The notes under the pieces were generated by a model. The model made no database searches. It was not told where the DNA came from and was given only the letters and a program-made list of their open reading frames with translations. A stretch of DNA of 64,000 nucleotides from Bathynomus jamesi. Lineage: Eukaryota > Arthropoda > Malacostraca > Isopoda > Cirolanidae. Every line of letters begins with the position of its first letter. Position 1 is the stretch's first letter. Positions 53,625 through 64,000 of this stretch are shown in pieces. Location: NCBI GenBank assembly GCA_023014485.1, contig JAJOZX010005517.1, positions 231,501-295,500 on the forward strand, given 5' to 3'. The position numbers and the translations under genes were made by a program.

Positions 53625-54796
53625 CAGGGTGTCCCATAATGTCCCATAAGTCCGGCATCATAGGAGAAATTCGTATTTTTCTATTTCTACAAACCATAAT
53701 TCATATTTTTCTCTTTCTACAGGCCATAATGTCTATGAGCAAGGAAGAACTAATCTAGATAATTCTACTCATCCAGACCGCGAGCCAATAACAGTTGTGT
53801 TAGCAGACTTGTTGCAAAGTTTAAGGAAACAGGATCCATAGAAGATAAACCACGCAGTGGACCTTCAAGGAGGTCCACTGACGATGATACAGCGACTGCT
53901 ATCCTGGCTCATTTTAACAGAAGTCCCAATAAGTCTCTTCGGCGATTGTCCGCCGAGACAGGAGTGTCGAAAAGTAGCATCCATCGCATTCTTCAGGCTC
54001 ACAAATGGCATCCATATAAACTTCAGATCCTACAGAAATTAAGCGAAGATGATCCCGACCGGCGGATGGAATTTTGTGAATGGGGGCTACGGAACAATAT
54101 GCTCGGGATGCCAATTTCCCGTCCACCATTCTGTTCAGTGACGAGGCTGTTTTTTATGGAAATGGTGAGGTAAATCGACAGAACACCCGCTACTGGTCTC
54201 AAAACAACCCTCACTGGTATACCTCTTCAAAGGAACAAGGTGCATCTCGGGTGATGGTATGGTGTGGCATTTGGAAGGATCGCATCATAGGCCCCCTCTT
54301 TTTCGATGAACATGTCACTGGAGGCACCTACTTACGTATGCTCAAGGAAGAAGCATTTCCCAGTGTCTTGAACGAAGAAGGAAATTTCCCAACATGGTTC
54401 CAGCAAGACGGCGCTCCTGCACATTACAGCACCCAAGTAAGGGAATACCTGTACCAACAATTCCCTGGTCATTGGATAGGACGTCGAGGGCCTGTGGAAT
54501 GGCCAGCTAGAAGCCCGGATCTCACGCCACTAGATTTTTATCTCTGAGGCCACTTGAAAGTGCTGGTATACGCAGAGAAAATTAAGAGTGTTGAACATTT
54601 GCGGCAGCGCATTATTGGGGCATGTAACACCATTACTCCTGACATCATTCACCGTGTGCTTGCTGACTGGGTATCACGTCTGAATTTGTGTATTGAAAAC
54701 AATGGTGGACATACTGAGCACGTTCTGTAAATAAAAGCTTTTGTTTTGCCTTTTTTTATTATTTTTCCTATGATGCCGGACTTATGGGACACCCTG
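53625..54796 (+). mobile_element. Mariner related to MLE-A, with broken transposase
   Basis: CAGGGTGTCCCATAA at 53625 and its complement ending at 54796 with TA flanks. The left end has a 10-bp internal duplication (GTCCCATAAT). The transposase begins at about 53730 (MSMSKEELI then a stop). Blocks: GPSRRSTDDDTATAIL, VSKSSIHRILQAHKWHPYK, FSDEAVFYGNGEV (first D), WFQQDGAPAHYS (second D) and SPDLTPLDFYL (third D), followed directly by TGA at 54545-54547 where a tryptophan codon is expected, then GHLKVLVYAEK. A frame change near 54085 joins two long open parts (54080-54547 is open for 155 codons). Confidence 0.9.
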
Positions 54797-54812
54797 TATA
54801 TATATATATACA

Positions 54813-55100
54813 CGTCGGTGGTGTACTGGTTAGCGTCGCTGACTACGAATCCATCGGCCTCTGGACCGAGACCCAGTGACTGCAGGTGAAGCGCAGCAAA
54901 AACCCAGCTGTTCATCCTTCCATACAATAAAGAAAGTGGTTGGTAGATAAATGGGTACCCTGCGTAGCCTAGTGGTTAAGACGCTGAGCTGCTGCTGATG
55001 GGGCGTGGTTCGGATTCCACGTTAAACTGTAGGTCTAAGGTGGAGTGACAAGCTTGACCTTCGTCAGAATGAACAATTCGGGCGGAAGCAAAACCAAGAT
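54813..55100 (+). repeat. SINE-A copy 2
   Basis: First head: GGTGTACTGGTTAGCG and GACCGAGACCC. Second head: GTAGCCTAGTGGTTAAGACG and GGTTCGGATTCC. Tail: AAGGTGGAGTGACAAGC, TTGACCTTCGTCAGAATG, then AAAACCAAGAT. Starts straight after the mariner's (TA)n. Shows the dimeric order most clearly together with the 61.8-kb copy. Confidence 0.8.
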
Positions 55101-55462
55101 TAACCAAGGTTATACACGCCAAGAAAGCAGATGGTCAAAATTTAATGAAATACACTCGTTTGAGAAAACACTTAATTTTGGAACTCGTTTCGAGATAACT
55201 TTTCCAAAAATTCAATTTCATTTTAATTAATTATTGGACGTAAAAACCTTTGCGTTCATTACTTTAATAAAATTTAAAATTTAATTGTAACTTAAATTTA
55301 ACTGCAATTTCCATCTTGTAAATTTCTAAGTAATTTAATAAATTAAGGAATAAATCTTTACAATATTCAGTCTGATGAAACTGAGACAAGCATGACATTT
55401 GGTTACCATGGGAACAAGGCTCTTCGTTCGTTGGTAAACTTATAAATTGTAAAATAAATGTG
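55101..55462. other. AT-rich interval, nothing recognised
   Basis: No open frame of note, no repeat pattern. Confidence 0.45.
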
Positions 55463-55665
55463 GGATCAATAAAAGAAAGCCACCTCCAGCCTTCTTTAGT
55501 TAGCTTTATAAGGCTAACTAACGAAAATATAACAACTTAACCTAACCAATCGTCAAGGGCGTACAGTTGACCTAACGATTGGTTAGGTTAGGTCGTGATA
55601 TTTTTGTTAGTTAGCCTTATAAAGCTAACTAAAGAAGGCTGGGGGTGGCTTTCTTTCATTGATCC
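55463..55665. mobile_element. Palindromic MITE-P, copy 2
   Basis: GGATCAATAAAAGAAAGCC at the left and its near complement at the right. The core AAGGCTAACTAACG, CCTAACCAATCGTC, and a GGGCGTACAGTTGACC centre match the copy at 15239-15438. Confidence 0.85.
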
Positions 55666-56030
55666 TAAATGTGAAATGATTGTGAAGTAGTCCCTTATTT
55701 CCAAAACAATGATAACTTCTGTCCAAATATGGATAAATATAATTATTTTTTTATTTCAAAAGATAACTATTTGGTCATTAATTAAATTACTATTTTCTGT
55801 TTTAATTTAATAAATTAGTACTATTTCTGGACAAAAGTAGCGAAGAGGTTGACTGCTAATGACCATATAAAACTGCAGCGAGATATGAAGTTTGGAGGTG
55901 TGTACAGTGGTAGAGGTTCAGACAAGGCGACGTAAGAAAAATAGGTTGGCACACGCATCTTGATCCTCAGATAAGAGAAACCTCCCACGAGAAGTTGATT
56001 ACAACTTGTCCGGTTAAAGATACAGCGTAA
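55666..56030. other. Interval without recognised gene
   Basis: AT-rich; nothing recognised. Confidence 0.4.
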
Positions 56031-56345
56031 AATGGAAGACCATCAACATTCCAAACTCCAAAAAATACACTGCGTTAGTACAAGAAGAGTTTGTCCAAAG
56101 ACCAGAATCTTCGACACATTCTCCATTCTCATCCCTTTCCTGCCCAACTCTCTAACGCAAGGGTTAATCGGTATTCTCAATCTTTCATCTACTCAATCGG
56201 TCAACTCTGGAACAACGTTCCACAATCCATCTTTTCCCCTGTCTGTGATCTCCAATCTTTCGAACGCAGAGTGTTCCGACATTTCGAAAACTTTCGACCT
56301 TGATTTTGGCTCTCTCTCCTTCTCCTTTTATGGAAGGAGGAGGGA
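56031..56345 (+). pseudogene. LINE reverse transcriptase C-terminal tail
   Basis: The frame at 56091-56303 reads HPFPAQLSNARVNRYSQSFI, IGQLWNNVPQSIFS and LQSFERRVFRHF. This R-x-R-x-x-x-F..WN-x-L/V-P..FK/ER-x-V/L pattern is the C-terminal end of Jockey/CR1-type polymerases. The fragment is short and 5'-truncated. A (TA)n tract follows at 56392-56421. Confidence 0.65.
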
Positions 56346-56482
56346 CGTTTTTGCGGGCGTTCGCCTTTGGCTAGTCCTTCTTCAATATATACGATGTGTA
56401 TATATATATATATACGTATATATGATACACACAGACCGTGCATGGAACAAGGAACTCTTCTGGGATAATTAAATCCACTATA

Positions 56483-57030
56483 GTGTTTCGTTCTCAAGGA
56501 ACGTAAGCAGGGGCTCCATCTTGTTGGAAAGTATATCTTTCACTCTATCTAACTGATATTCGACGAATTAGTGGTTAAAGATATACTTTCCAACAAGATG
56601 GAGCCTCTGCTCACAGAGCACGCCAAACTGTCACATTCCTTGAGAACGAAACACCAGATTTTATCGAACCCAATATGTTGCCGGCTAGTAGCCCCGATCT
56701 TTCACCACTAGATTATGGTGGTTGGAGAGCCCTGAAGTCCAAAGTTTACATCCCTGGTACCAATATAAGAGACATAGATGAACTACGCGAAAGAATTCTG
56801 CTCGGCTTGGAGAAGGTGTCTCAACGATATGTAAACAGGTGTATTGATCAGTGGCGTACACGTTTGGAGGCCTGCGTCGAGCAGGAAGGGGGACACATTG
56901 AGCAACTTCTCAATTAAGACGAACAACATGCTAAGGTAAGCATCTATGAAGTTTGGGAGCTCCAGTCCCCTTACTTTTTTTTAATATGACAGTTTACTTC
57001 TAAGGGGTTACTTTTTTTTTACCCACCCTG
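56483..57030 (+). mobile_element. Mariner 3' half with local inverted duplication
   Basis: The right end reads CAGGGTGGGTAAAAAA inward from 57030, TA following. The transposase part 56587-56917 reads TFQQDGASAHRARQT in a shifted form, then SSPDLSPLDYGGWRALKSKV (third D) and HIEQLLN at the end. The left side has 56483-56535, an inverted copy of 56575-56662 (CTCCATCTTGTTGGAAAG and complement), around a 39-bp spacer. The 5' half of the element is missing. The structure resembles an unfinished version of the 25-kb palindrome. Confidence 0.75.
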
Positions 57031-57459
57031 TAAATACTTTTATTGAACTGTTAATCGCCGTGAACAAATAATTGATTTATTTTCCTAATTAAACACAAAA
57101 CAACGAAGTAATTTCTTTCTCCTTATTAAATAGTGTTTATTTGGGCAGTAGACCCAAGTTGGTGACCCCATAATTATTTCTTTTCAATTTTACACAATAA
57201 TTAGAGTAAGCCTAGTTTCTTAGCCACATCAAATCGGTGATCCGTAGGCTATATATATATATCTATATATATATGAAAAATTATTTCACGAAAGTGACAC
57301 GTGAAAAGTATTTATGATGAATAAAACCACGAAGGAAAAAAGAAACACAAAGGGGTGCTCAAGCGCTTTCGTCTAATGACATCTCAGGAACACTGGAGTG
57401 AAAGGACAGATCAAGGCAATATAGGTTACAAAAATAAACATACATACATACATATTCAC

Positions 57460-57492
<33 letters not shown>

Positions 57493-58448
57493 ATATATAT
57501 ATATACATATATACATATATATAGTAAGCATAGAAAAAAAAATTGTGTGGAGGAGCCAACATTTATATGGTCACAGAAGAATAAAGAAATAAAAATAAAT
57601 ATAAATATAAATGAGAAAAAATAATTACAAAATAGTGCCTTAGTGATATATATGTCACAGCCTAAATAATCATAAAGAAATAAACAGGCAAATAAAAAAA
57701 ACCATAAATATACATACATACATATATAATATATAAATATATACATATATATACATATAATATATATATATATATATAAAGACACTTTTAGCACTTTGGC
57801 CGACCTTCAATATAAATTCAAATGGCTTTTTTATGGAACAGGTCACAAAAAGAATAAAGAAATAAAAATAATATAAATATTGTAAGTGGAGTCTACCAAT
57901 TCAAGCTCAAGAGGGAAGTTTTACAATCGATTTATAGATGCTGCCAAATTGATATATATGTCACAAAAAATAAAGAAATAAACCAAAAAAAAAAAAAAAA
58001 AATTAATTATTAAAAAAATAAAAATAATAATAATTGAAAGATAAATTTTAAGAGAGGCCACACCAATTTATAAGGGAAAAATTACCACATATGCATAATT
58101 ATAGTCACAAACGAATAAAAAGTACAAGTAAATATAAATTGGAAAACAAAATGATGCCTAGATGATATATAAAGAACAATAAAATATATATACAAATATA
58201 TACGGTATATATACGAAATATAAACGCAATATATACAGAATATATATATATATATATATATGCATAAGGGAAAAAAAATTACCAAATTTGTTTTATAATT
58301 ATTGTCTGAGAAAACGGTAGGTCGCAAAAGAATAAAGAAATAAAAATAAATATAAATTGAAAAAATTACAAATAATACACGTACACATGTAACCCCAATA
58401 ACCAAACTATATATATACATATACACACATATATACAAACACACACAA

Positions 58449-58483
<35 letters not shown>

Positions 58484-58490
58484 CAAGCTT

Positions 58491-58545
58491 GACCTTCACG
58501 AAATGAGAAATCATCCGCAGAACTTTGTGAGGTTGTAAGGTAAGG
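58491..58545 (+). repeat. SINE-A-like tail fragment
   Basis: ACAAGCTTGACCTTCACG with AAATGAGAAATCATCC, similar to 45005-45060, lies within the centre of the long inverted repeat. No head visible. Confidence 0.45.
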
Positions 58546-58562
58546 TAGGTACATACACATAG

Positions 58563-58609
<47 letters not shown>

Positions 58610-58789
58610 TTAACTGCATACATACATACATACATACATATACACACATAACATACATACATATACACACATATACATACAAACACATTTAACTGCAATG
58701 ACCACACACATACTCAAATACACATACATACATACACATACACGCATACAGCAAAAATTGAAAAATAAAATTGTAAGGGAAACAACAGA

Positions 58790-59588
58790 CAAAACAAATT
58801 TTTTTACCAAAGATTTAACAACCTGCCCTTTTTGTTTAAATCCATTCTGAAGGAATTCAGAGCAACAGGATCAAGTTGAAACAGACCTTACTCATGTTAA
58901 GGTATTTGTAAGTTGAATTATAGCCGACTCAAGAATATTTCTATTAACAATGTTGCTAGAGTGAAAACAAAACTGAAACATTATTCCAATCAATACAATG
59001 GGATAACTCTGACAAAATGGACAAAAAGGGCACTGGACAACTGTCCCGTTCTAACGGAATATTGATGCTGTTTTACACGCATTTGCAAATCCTTCCGTCT
59101 GACCTATGTAAAAGGAATCACATTGTTACACCCAATTTTATAGATAATGCCTAAATTATTGGTAGGGCTATTTTTTACTATGATGTTTTTCACAATATGT
59201 TATATGAAAAAACTACACTGATATCCACAAAGTTTAAGTACATTAGCAAGCCTAAGAAGCCCGGGAAAAATGGAAGTACTAAAATATTCTTTGACAAGGT
59301 GCGAGTGTTATTATTCACACGATAGAAGGTTCGTTTAGCCTTATTAAGACAAGATTCCATGAAACGCAGAGGGGTAACACAACCACTTCCAATAACGTTG
59401 ATATTTCCAATTCGGCATCGATGTATTCCGGACTGGCGATCTAGAGCACGGAGAAACATTGAGGAAAATATGGCCTTTTTAATAGGGGTGTCATGTCCAG
59501 AGTAAAAGTGTACGTAGGACAAATTGTTTTTTTTTCCGATAGATACTAAACTTAAACCCGGGCTATCCCTATGAACACGCACATCATT
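58790..59588 (-). pseudogene. Penelope-like element: reverse transcriptase end and GIY-YIG endonuclease
   Basis: The open part 59582-59190 reads YVHFYSGHDTPIKKAIFSSM and FLRALDRQSG, then ESCLNKAKRTFYR, the conserved post-polymerase region of Penelope-like elements. Beyond a frame change, GIIYKIGCNN followed in another frame by DSFYIGQTE and RVKQHQYSVRTGQ (59130-59045) is the GIY-YIG nuclease core with GIY, YIG and downstream R/H residues. NRNILESAIIQ near 58950 fits the end of the domain. The polymerase palm is missing because the frame starts where the inverted repeat arm begins. At least three frame changes or stops. Confidence 0.75.
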
Positions 59589-59992
59589 TTGTTTTCCAAT
59601 TTATATTTACTTACTTTTTTATTCGTTTGTGACTATAATATGCATATGTGGTAATTTTTCCCTTATAAATTGGTGTGCCTCTCTTAAAATTTATCTTTCA
59701 ATTTATATTATTTTTTATTTTTTTAATAATAATTTTTTTTTTTTTTTTTGGTTTATTTCTTTATTTTTTTGTGGACATATATATCAATTTGGCAGCATCT
59801 ATTAAATCGATTGTAAAACTTCCCTCTGAGCTTGAATTGGTAGACTCCACTTACAATATTTATATTATTTTTATTCTTTATTCTTTTGTGACCTGTTCCA
59901 TAAAAAAGCCATTTGAATTTATATTGAAGGTCGGCCAAAGTGCTAAAAGTGTCTTTATATATATATATAGATATATATATGTATATATATGT

Positions 59993-60023
<31 letters not shown>

Positions 60024-60401
60024 ATTTATGGTTTTTTTTATTTGCCTGTTTATTTCTTTATGATTATTTAGGCTGACATATATATCACTAAGGCAACTAT
60101 TTTGTAATTAATTTTTCTCAATTTATATTTATATTTATTTTTATTTCTTATTCTTCTGTGACCATATAAATGTTGCTCCTCCCACAATTTTTTTTCTATG
60201 CTTACTATATATGTATATATGTATATATATATATATATATTATATATATATATATGTTATATATGTGAAGTATGATGTTGTTTATTTTTGTAACCTATAT
60301 ATTGCCTTGATCTGTCCTTTCACTCCAGTGTTCCTGAGGATGTCATTAGACGAAAGCGCTTGAGCACCCCTTTGGTTTCTTTTTCCTTCGTGTTTTATTC
60401 A

Positions 60402-60403
60402 TC

Positions 60404-60435
<32 letters not shown>

Positions 60436-60512
60436 TTATATATATATATAATATATAATATATATATATATATATATATAGTATATATATATATACATAT
60501 ATATATATATCA
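60402..60512. repeat. (TA)n microsatellite
   Basis: Long, slightly interrupted TA run just outside the right arm of the long inverted repeat. Confidence 0.95.
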
Positions 60513-60657
60513 TTGATTAAACCGCTCGTGGAAAGGACAAATTAATCACTGGCATAAAAATACCTTAAAATGACAAGAGTTAATTTTCTGGTCATCTGTG
60601 GTAACTAGAAGTTATCAGCGCTTGAAAATTGAGAGTTTCTTTACCACAGTATGCCAT

Positions 60658-61122
60658 GCCCGTAGCCAGCTTTTCCCAGGGGGGTTGGGGGCCTCGAATT
60701 TTTAATATAGCAAAAGTGGAGTGGGAAGGTACAGAGAAGGAAGCCAGGGAACAATATGCCGCACACAAAGATCGTCATGGCCTGGAGGGCGTCTGAACAC
60801 TTTCCTTCATGCCTGAATTAGATCTTATTTTATATATGTTATCACACACACACACACACACACACTTTGGTCATAAATGAAGTGATTACACACAAATATC
60901 TGCAGCAGTATTTACTTTTGACTATTAATAATAAGCTAAAGAAAATGTATTCCTAGGTTGAAAATGTATACAAAAAAAGCAGACTTAAAATAAAGAAATT
61001 CTTAAATTTCTTTCTTAAAAAACTTAAATATAACCAACATCTGTCATTCATAGAGAAAATATATTTTACATTTTTCCTGGGGGTGCTCGATCGAGCCCCT
61101 CGAGCTCCCCCTAGCTACGGGC
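60658..61122. mobile_element. Small non-autonomous DNA element, family uncertain
   Basis: GCCCGTAGCCAGCTTTTC at 60658 is answered by GCCCGTAGCTAGGGGGA read inward from 61122, and further by CCCAGGGGGGTTGGGGG versus CCCCCAGGAAAA. An (AC)n run sits at 60845-60867. No coding sequence. Short inverted repeats are typical of hAT-like MITEs, but no 8-bp target duplication is evident. Confidence 0.6.
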
Positions 61123-61553
61123 TTGTTCGCTATAAGCGAAGTGAAAACACTGAGGTCGGGGGTTCGACTCGCAATGGCGCTAGTAATAATATTCTAGGAG
61201 TTAGTGCAATGAGCCGCATTCGTCTGGCTTGAGCGTTGTGACAGTTTCTGGCCTTCCTGACAAATTATTATCACCCTGTACAGTAAATATATCAATCCAG
61301 AAATACAAACTACGGAAGCCCTTAACGCCCTCCACCTAAATGGGGAATATTTTGTGGGGGAAATCAAAAATGTTTCTGGGAAACACGTAATCATTTGATA
61401 AAACTTTTCCCATTTTATTCTTATCGAAACGCCATCGTCCTATTTACTCTACTCAAAAACTTCTTTCACTTTCACACTTTATTTGAGCCAATTCACCCAA
61501 AAATTGAGAACATATTACAGGAAATTCAGTTTATATTTCAGTTTAGGGTCGGT

Positions 61554-61584
<31 letters not shown>

Positions 61585-61848
61585 CTAAAAATATTCTTAA
61601 TTTTTTATACATTCCAGCTTACACTAAAACAACATAATTAAATCAGAGCAAAAATGGTTCAAGCGAATAATTTATTCAAAGTGTTTACACACTGAATTAA
61701 AATTCTAAATTAAATCTTAACATCAAAGGATCAGGAACAAATTATACAGCAGAAGAGAAATTCTTTGAAACGCTTTAGCATATGAGAAGGGAGCATTTCT
61801 TCGTTACAGTTAAAACATATATACAGTATGTATATATATAATATATAC
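61123..61848. other. Interval with (ACAG)n, no recognised gene
   Basis: A weak tRNA-like B-box (GGGGGTTCGACTC at 61157-61169) occurs without a convincing A-box. A perfect CAGA tetranucleotide run occupies 61553-61583. Nothing else recognised. Confidence 0.4.
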
Positions 61849-62188
61849 ATCTTGGTTTTGCTTTCGGCAAATTGTTCATTTTGACGAAGATCAAGCTTGT
61901 CACTCCACCTTAGACCTACAGTTTAACGTGAAATCCGAACCACGCCCCATCACGGGCGGTCAGAAATTACAACGCCCTCGCCCGGACTCGATCTCACATC
62001 CTCCCGATCAGCAGCCTAGCGTCTTAACCACTAGGCTACCAAGGTACCCATTTATCTACCAACCAATTTTTAATGTGTGGGAAGATGAACAGCTGGGTTT
62101 TGCTGCGCGCCGCCTGCCGTCACCGAGTCTCGATCCCGGGGCTGATGAATTCGTCATCAGTGATGCTGACCGCTACACCACCGAGGCG

Positions 62189-62190
<2 letters not shown>
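61849..62190 (-). repeat. SINE-A copy 3 (longest)
   Basis: Minus strand from 62190: GGTGTAGCGGTCAGCATC and GGGATCGAGACTC (first head), then TAGCCTAGTGGTTAAGACGC and GAGATCGAGTCC (second head), an extra GC-rich 60 bp, then GGTTCGGATTTCACG, the AAGCTTGATCTTCGTC tail and AAAACCAAGAT. (TA)n flanks both ends. Confidence 0.8.
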
Positions 62191-62232
<42 letters not shown>

Positions 62233-62993
62233 GCCAAATCTTAAAATATATGGAAAGTGTTTTATATATAAAAATTTCTGTAATAAATTACGTATATAAA
62301 TTTTGGCTTCAGAATTTATTTTCTTTTTTTTAATAAACTAAAATATTTCTATAACTAACTCTTGAAATTCATCAAAATATGAGGACACATGAAACCAATT
62401 GGCTTCATCGCAATTTCTCTTCTGTAAACATTAAAAACAATGAGATAAAATAGCTTCAAAACTGTAATATTTAATTTTTGTTTTCGGCGGTTAACGATAG
62501 TATTGGAAGCAATGGATACTGTACTATCAATTTCAATAAGCGAAGAAAACTGTAACACACCCGTACTTTACGGTAAACCCAGTGTGTATCTCGACTATCG
62601 ATACCAATGGTACAGTTTCGGAAGAATGTTTGCCGAGAAACCAAATTTTTAAAGCATAAAAAAATTACTAATTGGTGATATTTTATTTTCCTCTGTATAT
62701 TTAATTCGTTTGGGGATAGTAATAACGTGTCAAAAACAAAAACAAAATTATTTACTAACTAGTAATTTTTTATGTTTCTCGAAACTTTACTTCCGGTTGA
62801 ACCTTTTTTGTGAAACTGTAAATTTAATCTTCAGGTATTTCCATTTCTTTGTATACAAAACAAGGTAATTCCATTAATATTAAATATGTCAATTGCATAT
62901 AAACGAAATGATTTTTCCATTACAATTTCGAGTGAAACTTGGATTATTCATAAAATCAAATTTTTTTTAATAAGATTTATTAATTAAATAATA

Positions 62994-63032
<39 letters not shown>

Positions 63033-64000
63033 TGTTTAAAATAACTGTAATGAAAATGTCATTCGATACAAAGTGGCTGAGAGAGAGAGAGAGAGAGAGA
63101 GAGAATAATAATTATTATTATTTTGTGGTTGTCCTCTAACTGTACAGTATTAGTTTTTATATTATCAGTAAGCTAATATTTAGAAGGAACTAGGGCCGGA
63201 GTTAAGTGGTGTAAAGCCATATCGTGGATTTGTTTTACACGAGGTCTAAAACAAGCATTGTATATATTGACTAAAAGCATTTGGAAATTACTTTCTGCTT
63301 GGTTGGAAGCCTCTTCAGGCATGTATGTGGGTTTCATGGCTTTCCCTCTTGAAGGAAAGTAAGGATCATTTATTTCCCAACGCGTTTACCATTGATTAAA
63401 CGCGCCAAAGGTAATACAGATATATGGCAACGCTTAACCACACCAACGGTTGAGAGTAAACTTGCGATGTTACGATGTTGCAATCAATCGCCATTGTTTC
63501 CTAGATGTTTGCGAGTTCAAAAGGAATAAGTAAACATCTTCTCAGCACTGAGTCAATACCTTTCCGTGATCAGATTAAATTTTGATTTTCCGCCAGAATT
63601 ACCCAATACTATTTGCTTGCGCGGGATTCGACCGTCCCTTGCTCGGTCTGCCGCTCCCCCTCTTCCTCCTCAATCTTTCCCGCCCACAGAGTTCGATTGG
63701 AGCACTGTGGCCATTCACTACAGTTTAGAGGAGTTAAAAAAATACATATATATATATATTTTATATCTATATATTTTTTTTTTATTCAATTCACGCAAAG
63801 TTTGGTGGTTATCCTCTGGAACCGTCTGGAAATGCTTCTAATAAATTAAGTCAGTTTTAAAGAGAAAATCTAACCTTCTAAAGAGATTTACAGTATACCT
63901 AAGGCCCCACGTTTACCGATGCGTCTCCCCTGAAGAAGAGCAAAGCTATATAAACATTATGTCACTTAGACCATTTTAGGAAAGGAAAATCGCTCCATTT
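62191..64000. other. AT-rich terminal interval, no recognised gene
   Basis: (TA)n at 62191-62230, (AAT)n at about 62985-63030, (GA)n at 63079-63104, (TA)n at 63749-63760. Open stretches of 67-123 codons here run through repeats or match nothing I know. Positions 63560-63730 are GC-richer but unrecognised. Confidence 0.45.

Larger units (their letters stand above)
57290..60405. repeat. Long inverted repeat enclosing a Penelope-like pseudogene
   Basis: The left arm (57290-58157) and right arm (59583-60405) are reverse complements in order: AAGCGCTTTCGTCTAATGACATC on the left against its complement near 60340-60360; TAGCACTTTGGCCGACC (57789) against its complement (59930-59945); ATTTATAAGGGAAAAATTACC (58063) against its complement (59650-59670). 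Both arms hold (TA)n, and GTCACAAAA-AATAAAGAAATAAA recurs many times. The 1.4-kb centre holds the Penelope-like coding remnant and (TA)n/(CATA)n (58236-58262, 58455-58485, 58560-58612, 58616-58745). Confidence 0.85.

Noticed and set aside
57355..58810. Several open frames of 60-134 codons with YIYIYI or VCVC strings
   Set aside because: They are translations of (TA)n and (CATA)n microsatellites. The same holds near 16.1, 19.1, 21.2, 42.4, 44.6 and 62.2 kb.
61125..61195. tRNA gene
   Set aside because: B-box-like GGTTCGACTC alone; no credible A-box or cloverleaf.

Overview
This is a eukaryotic, AT-rich, repeat-dominated window that most likely comes from an arthropod nuclear genome. Three things point that way: CCTAA/TTAGG-type telomere-like motifs scattered through the DNA, many mariner/Tc1 elements including the DUF4817 class common in insects and chelicerates, and CR1-like, Merlin and Penelope-like elements. 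Species and order cannot be resolved from the sequence. I found no convincing host protein-coding gene, no rRNA and no functional tRNA gene. All recognisable coding sequence belongs to transposable elements, and nearly all of it is damaged. All identity, GC and alignment statements were judged by eye.

Layout. 0-6 kb: a truncated DUF4817 mariner, a 5'-truncated CR1-like LINE, a 23-bp minisatellite inside a repeated 3' module (module X), and a SINE with two tRNA-like parts. 6.5-14.2 kb: a second, inverted CR1-like copy that carries an SGNH/GDSL esterase joined in frame to the endonuclease. It is interrupted by a deleted mariner and by a Merlin transposon, which itself holds a second Merlin with a fold-back sequence and TTAGG-type repeats inside it. 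14.6-17 kb: palindromic MITEs and a tandem-plus-inverted array of a tRNA-headed SINE. 19-23 kb: a Tc1 element and a deleted mariner. 23-28.3 kb: a LINE whose first ORF has CCCH zinc fingers, split by a nearly perfect palindromic mariner, followed by a full-length mariner. 28.3-36 kb: MITEs, possible Helitron ends, LINE fragments and SINEs.

36-40 kb: a GC-richer transposon of uncertain superfamily, with its left inverted repeat split by a complete mariner. 40-46 kb: a fragment of a different LINE followed by module X, then AT-rich DNA with microsatellites. 46.3-48.9 kb: a DUF4817 mariner with one nonsense codon, whose right inverted repeat is split by a deleted hAT element. 49-57 kb: five more mariner/Tc1 copies or deletion derivatives, G-rich low-complexity DNA, a SINE and a palindromic MITE. 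57.3-60.4 kb: a Penelope-like pseudogene (reverse transcriptase plus GIY-YIG) between arms of a roughly 3.1-kb inverted repeat. 60.5-64 kb: small non-autonomous elements and AT-rich DNA.

How the parts work together: autonomous elements (mariner, Tc1, Merlin, LINEs) appear to have supported internally deleted or tRNA-headed non-autonomous relatives that sit in the same window, and insertions have repeatedly landed inside older insertions. Mariner ends very often abut (TA)n runs. The best candidates for something under-described are the 36-40 kb transposon, the esterase-endonuclease fusion, the CCCH-type LINE ORF1, and a 3' module shared by two different LINE lineages.
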